Positions 10,958 to 21,300 of a stretch of 64,000 nucleotides of DNA are shown here, in pieces. The number at the start of each line of letters is the position of its first letter. The stretch's first letter is position 1. Made by a program: the position numbers and the translations under genes. The notes below the pieces were generated by a model that did not search any database, was not told where the DNA came from, and worked only from the letters and a program-made list of their open reading frames with translations. The stretch comes from Massospora cicadina (taxonomy: Eukaryota; Entomophthoromycota; Entomophthoromycetes; Entomophthorales; Entomophthoraceae). Where the stretch lies: positions 62,001-126,000 of the forward strand of contig JAKSZP010005280.1 in assembly GCA_022478985.1 (NCBI GenBank). The letters are read 5' to 3'.

Positions 10958-12006
10958 TGAGCAGATCTAATTTTGGCTTCTCACAAGGCTACTGGCCATG
11001 GAGGCTTTAAGAAAACCAAGGAGCAGCTTAAGCAAAACTACTATTGGGAATCAATGCATTTTGACATCCATGAAACTTTGAGCTGTTGCCAAGAGTGCCA
11101 AGGGGAAAAACCCTTCTGAAAAGCTACTTTGTACCAGCTTGTTTGGCCCAAATTTGCTTGGCACACTATATCTATAGATGTGGTTGGACCCCTCCTGATT
11201 AGCAATGTGAAAGCCAAATATATTATTGTGGCAATTGATCACTTAATGAAATGGGTCAAAGCCAGGGCTATTTGGGACTTAGGAGCCTCAACAACTGCTA
11301 AATTTATCTTGGAGCAAGTTATTCATTGGCACGGATGTCCTCAATTTATATTGACAGATAATAGCACAAATTTCACTGTGGTTATTCTCCAGAAGATTAA
11401 TGAATTAATAGGGTGCATGGTGTTCTGTCAACTCCATACCACCCAGAAAAAAATGGTGCAGTAGAACGAGTTAATGGAACACTTGTCAATATCCTAAGGA
11501 AGCTGACTTCTCAGAAGCCCTCCAAATGGAGCACATTCCTCAGTTTGGCCATTTTTGCCTACAACATCTCTTACCATTTTGCCACAAAGACGTCTTTATT
11601 CCAACTTCTATATGGGAAGCATCCAGCCTTACCACCATTGTTGTATTCCTTATTATAAGAACCCCAGGAATTGAGCTATTCTCAGTATGTTGAGAGGCTT
11701 GCAGAGACCTTAATTAAGCTGCAAGCCCAGGCTTTTGATAATAACTTTGAACTTCATAAGGCCTGACATGGAAAAGATCAAAAACCCAATATGATATGCC
11801 CAAATTCGCTGTGGGGATGAAGTATTATTTTGTAATACCCATGGTTTGGGCTGAATTCACAAGTTAAATCGCATTTGGGTTGGGCCATTTGAAGTTATAG
11901 AGTAGACTTCAAACTTTTCTTACACTATTAAGGAGAAAAATTCAGGTCATGTATATAATCAAGTCCATGCTAAATTTCTAAGGAAGTTTAAAGAGCAGCC
12001 CAATTA
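10958..12006 (+). pseudogene. Element B: integrase
   Basis: Integrase inserts the cDNA. The N-terminal HHCC zinc-binding module is at about 10979-11105 (SHKATGHGG ... CCQEC). The catalytic core follows with D in SIDVVGP (about 11176), D in LTDNSTNF (about 11355) and E in [13 protein letters not shown] (about 11455), so the DDE triad is legible. The core is split by a TGA at about 11118 and a frameshift near 11410-11450. The C-terminal part has a GPF/Y-type motif (RIWVGPFEVIE, about 11872-11903) and ends at a TAG at 12004-12006 without a chromodomain. Confidence 0.88.
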
Positions 12007-12192
12007 GAAAGAAAAAAATTTTAATATAAGAATATATAATATATTGAAAATAATAGTTATGAGAAAGAATAATAATAATAAGAAAAAAATATATAATAGT
12101 GGCAAAAGATAACTAAATTTCTATCATCTATATACATAGTAAAAAAGGTAAATAAGATTTTATATTTTCAAGTAATAAGAAAATTATAACTT

Positions 12193-12474
12193 TTAATAAA
12201 TACAAATTTTATTTTCAGCTTTGAGGGGGGGAGGCAACTCAGAACCCAAACCTTCATCTTCACGCACCAATTTGGCCCAATCTAGTTGCTGGGCAACAAG
12301 AAAAAGGGCCATAATGGCATAGAGCCAGATGTGCCGCGCACTTGTTGAAGATGACTCCCAGCGAACAATGGGGAGAGGAGGCATGAAACCATTTATAGTT
12401 ACCCAATTGAGCCCACAATGGGTGGGAAACATGCGCCCAAGAGAAGACAGTTGACTAGGAAATCAGTTCAATAC
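12193..12474 (-). pseudogene. Element B: antisense reading frame, downstream block
   Basis: This minus-strand frame lies below the longer antisense frame (12533-13336). It is open from about 12474; the ATG at 12432 gives 79 residues. It contains a hydrophobic stretch (IWLYAIMALFLVAQQ) followed by an acidic and proline-rich tail. It is in another frame from the upstream block, so the two are joined either by a frameshift or by an intron; an AG acceptor with a pyrimidine-containing approach lies near 12466. No family recognised. Confidence 0.4.
12223..12234 (+). other. Purine tract internal to element B
   Basis: GAGGGGGGGAGG lies about 220 bp after the integrase stop and just beyond the 3' end of the antisense reading frame. 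It resembles a polypurine tract, but the tract that abuts the 3' LTR is at 13379-13390. It could be a second plus-strand primer site or an ancestral 3' end of the internal region. Confidence 0.4.
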
Positions 12475-12532
12475 TGATAAATTTCTGGGGTTAACAATCT
12501 AACGCGATAAACCTAGGTTTTCCACCACTCAA

Positions 12533-13336
12533 TTAGAGGGAAACATGCAACAAATGACCTGAAGGCATCCGGCAAGGGAAAAGGCGCATAAGATGGCCAA
12601 CTATGGCCATCCTGGGGAGGTATTCATCAGTGTTATCCTGATGAAGGGCCTCAAAAGCTGCCCAAAGAGCTGAGCAAAAATGAACATCTTGAACATCATG
12701 GGTATTCAAACCCAAAGAGGAAGCTAAATTGGGCTAATTCTCAAGAAGCTCAGACCAGGAACCAAGGACCTCATCCACAAAGCTGTCAACCTGAATGAAT
12801 TCTTGAGGTCAAACAGAGGTATCTTCAGCTGGCAAAAGATGAATGGGGTTATAAAGACAATCATATTCAGCCCAAGTTTTGCTGAGCAGTTGGCCTCAAT
12901 GAGAATAGTTAGCTGACCCCAGCAGCGCACTGTAGTTTTTGGCCATTGGGAATTGCTGAGTACAAAGAGAAACTCCACCAGAAGATTGCCATCTTGATAA
13001 ACTAGCTGGAGCAAAAAGGTTGGCTCTCAGACCAAAAGAGCGGCCAAAGTTGTCTGCTGAGACAGTTGTGGAAGCATGAGACCTGAGCTCATACCCTATT
13101 GATCCTTGTATAGGATCCACAACTTGGACAACTTCCTCCTCAATGATGGTTTTGGGCCAAGTTGACGTCATGATGGTTGGCGCAGGAAGAAGCTGGCCCA
13201 ACTCTGCTGCCTGGAGTGAGCCCACAAACAGATTCATATGCATGTTTCTGGGCAGATGAGTAAACTGACACCACTGTTTGGGTTTGAGGGAAGCAACAAA
13301 ATTGTGGTACGCAGAGGATGAGCTGTTTTCAAACAT
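12533..13336 (-). pseudogene. Element B: antisense gene between integrase and 3' LTR
   Basis: One minus-strand frame runs from the ATG at 13336 to a TAA at 12533, about 268 codons. It is interrupted only by two TGA and one TAG (near 12897, 12810 and 12735), each explainable by a single C-to-T change in CGA or CAG. The first 146 codons are uninterrupted. The protein starts MFENSSSSAYHNFVASLKPK and is a soluble-looking mix of charged and hydrophobic residues, with no signal peptide or metal-binding motif I can see. No family is recognised. Extra antisense frames at this position are known from some plant gypsy elements; whether this one is related cannot be judged here. The 3' LTR or the short A/T-rich leader near 13340-13370 would have to supply its promoter. 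Confidence 0.6.
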
Positions 13337-13378
13337 TGAAAATGAATTTGGGAAAATTCAGGGCTTATATTCCAGTCA

Positions 13379-13390
13379 AGTGGGGGAAAA
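13379..13390 (+). other. Element B polypurine tract
   Basis: AGTGGGGGAAAA abuts the first base of the 3' LTR (13391). This is where the plus-strand DNA primer of an LTR retrotransposon should be. Confidence 0.85.
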
Positions 13391-14709
13391 TATAAGATTT
13401 TGATGGTTGACTCAAAATAAACCCTTTAAGAAAACCATCAATGCTGATAAATTACTTCCATTGATGGATCCTTTGATCCTCCCAATTCATCTGCATAATC
13501 TGATAAATAAGATTCACCTCATAACTGCTCTAACTGCATCTGAGGTGCCCAATTATTGTAGCTAATAATAGATATGATTTACTATATTGTGGCTGATTAT
13601 GGGTACACTTGGGTGCAAAGTAGTCCCACAGCATTAACTAAATTGCACCTCCTAAATTAGTGCATTAATCTTAATGCACTAAGGCGGAAGTTGGGTTCAA
13701 TTGATGAAATCAATAATTAAGCACTTAAACATAGACATTTTAATTATGAGCATACTTAGTGCTATTGAGAGGCCTGCCAACATCCTAAATTGGGATGTGT
13801 CATCTTTTATGGTCATATATGTTTTATTCCCCATTTGTTGTTAGATATAGAGTTATGACATAGCTCTAATTGGATAGATTTTGATGTTGAGTTCAAAACC
13901 CAGAGTCAATCCAATTATGGGCATACTTAGTGCTATTGAGAGGCCTGCCAACGTCCCAAATTGGGGTGCGTCATCTTTTATGATCATATATGTTTTATTC
14001 CCTATTTGTTGTTAGACGTCGAGTTATGACATAGCTCTAATTGGGAAAATTTTGATGTTGAGTTCAAAACCCAAAGTCATCCCAATTATGAGAGTAAAAT
14101 TGCCTTCAATCAGGCTGAAACAATTGTTATTGTTAGTCAATCAATGGGCTAAATTGACTTGTGGTTTTTTCATAATTATTGCCATAACCAGCAGAGGATT
14201 GGCATAATATGAATGAACTCATCTAATAGATGAGTTTGGCCAGGAGATGCCTGAGAGGTATATAATACTGGCGCCTGGCCAATTAATAAAACATCAATTA
14301 ATCATCATTTTCTACTTTATTGATCATTAATAACTACTGTTGCTTAGTTTATTAATTATTATCCATCTGTCTTCTATCTGATATTTGTAACTGTTACCAT
14401 TACATCTATATTAAATAGTTGTGTGTGTTTATTCTTCCCAAAGAGAAGTACATAGTTTCCTGCTGGAGAAGTAGTCCCAATTATAGAGGAACAATTTCCT
14501 GATTTTGTACAAAGATAAAAGGGCTTTTATTTGTTGGTGCCAGTAGACTTAAGAATGGTGAGCATACCAGAGTTACTTGGTTATTATTAAGGATCATTGG
14601 AGAATCTACTTTCTGATTATGAGCATGAGTTTCATTTGAAAAGTGAGTTTATATCCTTGATTTCATTGTTAAGTTATTTTAGCTTGCACCATCAGCTGAA
14701 AACTTAACA
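13391..14709 (+). repeat. Element B 3' LTR
   Basis: Partner of 4560-5876. It keeps the 171-bp duplication (13742-13912 and 13913-14083), the palindrome AACTCATCT/AGATGAGTT (14216-14236) and the TATA box within TTGGCCAGG (14236-14244) and CCTGGCCAA (14274-14282). It ends CTTAACA and is followed by the target duplication GCCCA at 14710-14714. Confidence 0.92.
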
Positions 14710-14714
14710 GCCCA

Positions 14715-16106
14715 AATCCAAGTTTCTTATTTGAGATGGGTTGACCTTGGGACAAATATACCACACCAAGAATGTCTTCTAGCCAGTACAGGTTTCAAAC
14801 TCAAAACCTGCACTAGGGGTGGAAGCAGTTTTACCCGCTTGGGTAACAACCCTTTGTAAATCCAAGTTTGGAGTTTTCAAAATGGATACAACCTACGTCA
14901 TGCTACAGATAAAAACCTACATACTTGTTTATATATTTTAAATTCTCAAAGAATTTAGTTTTATTTATAAGTGTGATTAACAAAGGAACTTGTTCTGATG
15001 CTTCAGAGTTACTAAGTAGTATGTAGATTACTCCAGAGATCCTGAAAGGATGAGATTGGATTGCCCCTGTACCTCAGCTAAGTGGGACACTGGACTCTCC
15101 AGAGAAATTCTGAGTTTATAAAGTGCGTTTGGAGTGGGAGATATTTCTTTAAATTGGTAAATCATTTAGATCACCATTAGATTGAGTCAACTCTCTTTTT
15201 GGCGTGTGGTTGATTTATCAATGCAACATTTAGAAACTTAGGCTATTCCACATGTTACAGTAAGTACCTTTATTTGTTGCTTACTTCCTTTCATCTCAAA
15301 AAATCAAGGATAGTTAATCCTGATTTTTTAACAGTTCCAACAGGGTATGCACCAATCATTCCTTATATCCATTATTTTTATCCTTTTTAATTTTCTGGTT
15401 CTATTTAAGTTGCTAATGATTTACCAAAAAAGCAACTTTTACACTCTACCTTTTTGGCTCATAGTAGAAGTTTGTTTCTCTAAAGGAAATCCCTTCTGCT
15501 TTCCAGCTCTCCACGATTTGCCTTAGCTAGCAGGACTGATAGTTACTTTCTCTTACGGGTCCTCCAAACCTGTTTAAGTTAAGTACCCTAATACACTCTC
15601 TCAGAACCTCTGGCCTCTATATAGCCAAGTTATAACTAAACTTATTAATATCTTTATACTTGTATAGGTTAAGCCTACTCATTTTCAACGCTCACCTCAG
15701 CAAAATTCTAAGAACCAGGATTCAAGATCCCCAAAGTTTCAGCATTTCTTTTAATTGCTTGATGGAAAAACTTGCAATGTGTTTTCATTGTAACTAAAAT
15801 TTATTTGTTTCTATGCTTATAAAGTTCTGTGCCCATAATATTACAGGTTTAAGTCAGAAATTTCAATTTATTGCTGTTTTGTGAACACTTTGTGATACTG
15901 ACTCAAGTCCTTGTCATATTTAATTAAAGTTGGTATCAATCAGACCAAAAAGATTATAAGAGTTAGACTGTTTTTTAAAATTAAGTACAAATAGTCAATT
16001 GCTTTCTGATGTCTATCTTGTATAAGTTACATGTTTTGTGTAATTTCCTGAACATATTACACAAGAAATTTCAACAAAATGCCATGCATTATGCAAAAGA
16101 TAGTTC
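14715..16106. other. Stretch without a recognisable gene
   Basis: No open frame above background and no retroelement motif. It is the continuation of the sequence into which element B jumped and ends at the start of the element D 5' LTR. Confidence 0.5.
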
Positions 16107-16672
16107 TGTTAGATACCCTGATATCAGACATGATGGGAAGAAATTTTGGCCATTAAACTCCCTCAGCCGGATCAACTTCTAGATCTGAGAAGGGGGTTAA
16201 AGGAATTACCTTAATGAATTGCCTGAAGAAAATGATAGTCAGCAAAGCTCAATTTGACTCTAGGAAAATTCCAATAGACCAAATTAAGTCTAAGATAAAC
16301 TGAGATTAAGTACCGCCTCATCAAAATAACAGATCTTCAGAAGGTCAGGTGACAATGACTCAAGATGGCACTTGAGGAAGCAAATTAAGATGAACCCCAA
16401 AAAGGGTAATAATATGAAGCTGCAAAATCAACCTAAGTGACCCCCCTTCTCATCTGACTTAGTATTTAACTCACCATTATTGCCCTATCAAAAATTATAC
16501 AAAGGCATTAAAGCATATGAATTGCATTGCCTGACCTTGAGCCTCCCTTCCAAATTCCTCCCTTTAATAATTTTATCAATCCTTTTCCTTTTGAGATTAT
16601 ATTTGTTGAATATGACATACAAAAAACCCTGATTTATACTATAATAAAATTACATCATTAATTTATTATCTA
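16107..16672 (+). repeat. Element D 5' LTR, first piece
   Basis: It starts TGTTAGATAC and aligns with the LTRs at 29700 and 30591, for example around GACATGATGGGAAGAA, GGTTAAAGGAATTACC and CAAGATGGCA. The alignment stops after ATTATCTA at 16672, where a foreign segment begins, and resumes near 17795. Confidence 0.8.
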
Positions 16673-17794
16673 TGTCAAAAATCAACTATGGGCTCTGCTA
16701 GTTGGCAGGCTAACCAGTATGAAGACTGGTCAGCCCTTGCTGTTTTACCTTAGGCGTTGGGGTCTGCAGCGCTGGCTAACCCCTTGGTGTGTCACCCGCG
16801 CCATTCAGGGATCCCCCAGCCTAAACTTCAACCAAAAAATAAATATAAATTTATAACAAAAGGTAGATTAGGCAAAGGGAGATATTTAATGAGAAGGATG
16901 CGCCAGGTATTTATACTATTTACAAAAGTGCTACTTTGCCCACCGCTGACCTATCAGCTATTCCACTGGTTCTTTCAGCCAACTACTCTTCTTATTATAC
17001 CACTGCACTAATCTCTTCCCTGGAGTCAACACTTTCGCTATGTCCTTCCCAATGTCCAAATTAGTTTTGGCTCATCCTTGACCTTGAGTCACCAGTGAGC
17101 CATATAAATAGTTAATCTAAATAAACGTCAAACCTGGATTTGACCTTTGAATTGATAATAATGCACTAGAAACAAATTTGGTCGCTTGCTTTGACTTGAA
17201 ATATCTCAACATGTTACTGACATCTCTTTTTGACTTATCTCAGTCAATTGATTAGGAATCGCCTTATTCATGCAATAATTGATTATAATAAATGAGGTGC
17301 CAGAAACAGCCTTGGGCACCTTGAACTCATAATTGTCATATTGGCCAGCCTCAGATTTTCAGTATAGGCAGAAAATTCATAGATGAACAATTTAAGCGAA
17401 TACATCAGCTTTCCACCAGAAATCCCACAACAGTCCAAGAATGGCAGTTGGCGTCAAACACTGATTCCACTAACTGATATCAATTGGATCATACTTGGCT
17501 ATTAGTTACTGGTGATCCTTATACTAATTCAGGGACAACAATTGGCCCCACTCAAACCTAAATCCAAACTCAGCAGAATACTAATTTCAGCTCAACCCAA
17601 ATTGGGGAGCAACAAACCAGCAATCATATAAAATAACACAAAATTCATTCAATAAGCCATTACACCAGTTTTAATCATATCAAATAACACAAAATTCAGT
17701 TTAAGCCATTACACCAGTTTTGGCCACAATATCATAAAATAATAAGCTATCATTGGAGTATTCCATCTGGTTAAAATTTGATAATTTAGTTCTG
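16673..17794. mobile_element. 1.1-kb insertion of unknown type in the D LTR
   Basis: This segment is absent from the two other D-type LTRs at the same point, so it is an insertion. It is locally GC-richer at its left end (GGGGTCTGCAGCGCTGGC near 16757) and AT-rich later. It has no long reading frame; the 84-codon frame at 16757-17011 looks accidental. It contains a 51-bp tandem duplication (17622-17720). I could not find terminal inverted repeats or a clear target duplication. A solo LTR or a non-autonomous element are both possible. Ends are accurate to about 10 bp. Confidence 0.5.
17622..17720. repeat. 51-bp tandem duplication
   Basis: Two copies start at 17622 and 17673 and share AAATAACACAAAATTCA and AAGCCATTACACCAGTTTT. 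It lies inside the 1.1-kb insertion in the element D LTR. Confidence 0.8.
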
Positions 17795-17865
17795 GTAATT
17801 GACTTCAATAAATCTATTTAACCATAAATACCATAGGATGGATACTTTATCTGATGGGGCATAAG
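17795..17865 (+). repeat. Element D 5' LTR, second piece
   Basis: It aligns with the LTRs at 29700 and 30591 (GACTTCAATA, ACCATAGGATGGATAC) and ends at the target duplication ATAAG (17861-17865) of chromovirus C. Confidence 0.8.
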
Positions 17866-18606
17866 TGTCATGGTAAAGCCTGACATTATATAGATTCCTG
17901 ATATTTCAGATACAATTCATCAGATCAAGAGGATTTGTGCTGAAGTTAGATTGATTATTTGCAAATCAAATCATAATTGTAATAAGTTTTGTCCAATTAA
18001 TTGCTTAAATTACCCTAATTGCAATGATATTGAGTTAATTAATCGCAAAAAAATAAATTTACAATGAGACTGATATGATTCCCACTGCTTTAGAAAATCA
18101 CATGCAAGGCGCAATCCCATAAGCTCAAAAGAATTATAGTGTTCTGTTCAAAAAATTAATTAGGCTTAGGAAAGACCAGGAAGTTGGATGGGATATAAAA
18201 CTAGACTATTCAGATGGTTAGTCTTTGCAGTCAATATAATATTATCATATTCTAAACCCTTTAAGTACATTTTTAATATATCATTTACATGTACTGCATA
18301 GTAAAAAAACTATACAGTCTAATCAATTATTCCATAAACCTATAACCATGGGTGCAGAAACACCTATATTTGAACAAATCCCTCTTTGATTACTTCCACG
18401 TCCAAACATAGCTGGTGTACTGGCTTTGACAGGAATGGGAGTGGTTAAAGCAATCTTTCCTTCTTTAGGACTAAACCGCCCAGTTGCCCTTGTCATTCTC
18501 TATATGTTATGCACTGCTCCTTTGTTATACTGGACCTTTAACTCAGGGCTATCAAGTTCACGGCTTGCTAACACAAACTGGGATAAAGTAGTACCAGTCC
18601 CTGACA
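17866..18606 (+). repeat. Element C 5' LTR
   Basis: 741 bp, starting TGTCA and ending TGACA as an inverted pair. Aligned with 22834-23567 throughout. It contains a TATA box at 18194-18200 and, unusually, the start of the gag reading frame at 18348. Confidence 0.92.
18194..18200 (+). promoter_or_regulatory. Element C LTR TATA box
   Basis: TATAAAA, conserved at 23153-23159 in the 3' LTR. The expected RNA start is near 18221-18223, at the beginning of CTTTGCAGTCAAT, which is nearly complementary to the sequence right after the LTR. Confidence 0.65.
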
Positions 18607-19709
18607 ATTTGACCGCCAAGTTACACAAAGTATATCCTGCCAAATTTTTATTACTGGGAGCTTTATCGTTTGCTGTATTGATGAAAGGTTACCTGATATT
18701 GGCACGGATGTTTTTCTCCATAAAACAAGATGATATGACTCATAAAGAAGCAATAGGACCAAGTCAAGTTCAAACATTGACTGTGGCTAACCATGCGCCT
18801 ATAAACTATCCTATGGTTCCATTGTCTGAAAAATTAACATTAGCTGATGTGAAAGGAGGACTTACATTATTGGGGGCGCATTTTAAAGCATATCCTGAGA
18901 ACTTATCAGATGATGCATGGAAGGTAATGGCGGTGGGTTCTCAGCTCTCTGGAGATGCTTTGGGTTGGTTTACCAAAGCGTTGGAAGAAAATGAGAATTT
19001 GTGCATGAATTATGAAGAGTTTAAGAGCCAGTTGCTGGCTGCAGCAACTCCTGCTAGTACCAGATTACAGGAATGCATTGCCTTGATGAACCTTCTGCAG
19101 GAAGGTCAAACTGTTGAGAGATATAAGCATATGTTTCTGGAGATCTTCCAGAAGACTTAATTAGACGATGAAATGGGAGAACTTTACTTCAGACAAGGGT
19201 TAGAAGGTCATATGTCAGATTTGATCAGACACCACCCCATCACCCTGCCTTTAAAAGAATTACTTGGAATCACTGCAAATCTGGTTATGGGTAGAACTCC
19301 CATGTGGCAAGAGTCTGCTTACAAAAAGCAAATTACCAACATGAGCCATGAAGAATATCAACGTCATTACAAGGAAGGATTGTGCTATTCTTGCCATAAT
19401 CCTGGTCATTTAGCTTCTCAATGTCCAAAGAAAGGTAAAGCTTCATCAGTTGCCTTTGTAATAAAAAATGAAACTCAATCCTACCCTGTTTTGCCTATAC
19501 ATCTGATAATGGGAGATACTATATTCCATACTGAGGCTTTACTGGATAGTGGGGCCTCCAGGAACTTTATATCAGAGGAAATGATAAAAAAGTTGGGAGT
19601 TTCAACTGGGACTACAACACTGATCATAACCCTGGGAAAAGAGGAGCAGTTTATTGCCTACTGTTGTTCACATCCCATAAGTCTATTAGCCAGTTTCCTG
19701 AAAATTTAG
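18348..19709 (+). pseudogene. gag: Element C: gag-protease, starting inside the LTR
   Basis: One frame from the ATG at 18348 (context ACCATGG) to 19709, broken by a TGA at 18387 and a TAA at 19158. The first 86 codons lie in the LTR and include a hydrophobic segment (PVALVILYMLCTAPLLYWTF). A second follows just after the LTR (FLLLGALSFAVLMKGYLILA). Then come a capsid-like domain, a CCHC knuckle CYSCHNPGHLASQC near 19384-19425, and the protease with LLDSGAS near 19540. The TGA at 18387 is in both LTRs, so it existed at insertion; the next in-frame ATGs (18426, 18435) may be the real start. Two membrane-type segments at the front of a Gag are not usual in this family. Confidence 0.85.
18607..18620 (+). 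other. Element C self-priming site candidate
   Basis: The bases right after the 5' LTR (ATTTGACCGCCAAG) do not start with TGG, so no tRNA fits. Apart from three positions they are complementary to CTTTGCAGTCAAT at 18223-18235, where the TATA box predicts the RNA start. This is the arrangement of Tf1-type self-primed elements, in which the RNA 5' end folds back on the primer site. Confidence 0.55.
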
Positions 19710-20650
19710 ATTGTATTTTGAATTCTAAAGAGTACTCCACAGCTTGTAATTCTTGGCTTCTCATGGTTAGGCCAAATGGAGCTCCAACATGGCTATGGCA
19801 GAAACACTGTCACATTCAAAATGGATGGAAAGAGAGAAGAATGGGCGTTGAGTAAAGGTATGTTTCCAGATTGTATGCTGGTAATCTCCCAAGGTTCTAT
19901 TGGAGGCATGTAAAGGAATGGTTCCAGTATATCTTAAAGCATTGTCTAAAGTGTTTAGCGAAGAATAGGCAAAGATTCTGCCATCCCATAGTCTTTTTGA
20001 TCATTCAATAGACTTGGTAGAAGTGAAGAAGCCTAAACATGGACCAATATATAGCTGCAACCAACGGGAACAGGTGGCATTACGCAAGTACTTGGATACC
20101 ATGTTGGAAAAGGTTTACTTGAGTGTCTCGGACTCCATGTTCATCTCCACTTTTATTTGTAAGCAAGAAAGATGGAGGTTTGCGACCCTGCGTAAACTAT
20201 CAAAAGTTGAATGACATCACCATAAAGAACTGATACCCTTTACCTGATGCTGACTACTTGAGCAATCAGTTTTCTGGGGCTACTATTTTTAAAGGTGGAT
20301 CTGAGGGATGCTTTTAACCAGATCAGAATTAGGAAGGTGATAAATGGAAAACGGCTTTCAAGACGCAGTTTTGGTTGTTTGAGTATCTTGTCATACAGTT
20401 TGGCTTTTGCAACGCGCCAAGTACATTTCATAAAATGATTAATACAGTCTTGGGTGGGTACATGGACCAGTTCTGCGTGGCTTACCTGGACGATACTTTG
20501 GTGTATAGCAAGTCTCAAGAGGAACATTTTAAACATCTGCAATTGATCTTTGTGAAATTCCAGGAGTATAACCTTCATGTCAAGATTTCAAAATGTGAGT
20601 TTGCTCAAAAAAGTTGAATTTCTTTGTTATGTTGTGGGAAGGAGTGGGTT
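19710..20650 (+). pseudogene. pol: Element C: protease C-terminus and reverse transcriptase
   Basis: After 19710 the frame changes repeatedly. Legible pieces are a protease C-terminal/linker part (LGFSWL near 19755), the RT N-terminus (KPKHGPIYS near 20029, then REQVALRKYLDTMLEKG), a palm piece with DLRDAFNQIRI near 20297, and a clean block at 20375-20617 with FGFCNAPSTFHK and the catalytic YLDD at 20483-20494. At least four indels separate these. All key RT motifs can be recognised, so the decay is recent relative to D. Confidence 0.85.
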
Positions 20651-21300
20651 TACTATGGCATCTAGCAAAGTAGATGCTATCACATTTTGGCCTACACCTA
20701 ATAGCCGGAAGTAAGTTCACAATTCCTTGGGTTTGGCAAACTTTTGTAGGGATTTTATCAAAGGCTTTTATTCTATTGAATTACCCTTGACATGGCACAC
20801 ATAAGATGGTATTCCGCATAAATGGACCCAAGTGGCGGAAAAATCCTTTGCTGACTTAAAGTCTTTCTTTGTTTCTGCACCAGTGTTGTACATGCCCAAC
20901 TATGATAAGCCCTTCTTGGTTGAGACTGACGCTTCTGGATATGCACTTGGGGGGTTTTATTGCAGGATGGGGATGATAGTAGGCTTCATCACATAGCCTA
21001 CTTTTCCAGAAAGTTTATCCCTACTGAATGTAACTACCCAATCTATGACAAAGAGAAGCTGGCAATTGTTCAGACCCTTAAACACTGGTGACGGTACTTG
21101 TGTGGGGCAAAGAACCCCATGAAGAACATTACTGACCATAAGAACCTGACATACTTCTTTACTCCGCGCCAGCTAAATCAGTGACAAGCTAGATGGGCCC
21201 TTAACCTTGCTGATTATGACCTGGAAATTGGATACAAGCCTGAAAAGGTTAATTTGGTCCCAGATTCCCTAAGTTGTCGCCCTGACTTAATGCCTGCAGA
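20651..21300 (+). pseudogene. Element C: RT connection and RNase H
   Basis: RNase H begins with FLVETDASGYALGG near 20912-20955. It continues after a frameshift with IAYFSRKFIPTECNYPIYDKE near 20993, ITDHKNLTYF near 21130 and the last part PDSLSCRPD at 21260-21290. The acidic residues of the active site are visible (D in ETDAS, E in YDKEKLAI, D in TDHKN). Frameshifts and TGA codons interrupt it. Confidence 0.82.

Larger units (their letters stand above)
4560..14709 (+). mobile_element. Element B: complete Ty3/gypsy LTR retrotransposon
   Basis: A full-length but inactivated element: 5' LTR 4560-5876, primer site 5880, gag, protease, dUTPase-like segment, RT-RNase H, integrase, an antisense reading frame, polypurine tract 13379-13390 and 3' LTR 13391-14709. 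The 5-bp target duplication GCCCA sits at 4555-4559 and 14710-14714. The order PR-RT-RH-IN defines Ty3/gypsy. There is no chromodomain, so it is not a chromovirus. LTRs are still very similar, making B one of the younger elements here, but its frames hold many stops, mostly CAG/CAA/CGA converted to TAG/TAA/TGA. Confidence 0.93.

Noticed and set aside
14750..14840. A tRNA/SINE-like stretch with GGTTTCAAACTC, similar to a B box
   Set aside because: No A box at a fitting distance and no acceptor pairing; a single B-box-like word is expected by chance.
16757..17011. 84-codon frame in the insertion within the D LTR
   Set aside because: No similarity to known proteins, odd composition, not supported by any second copy.
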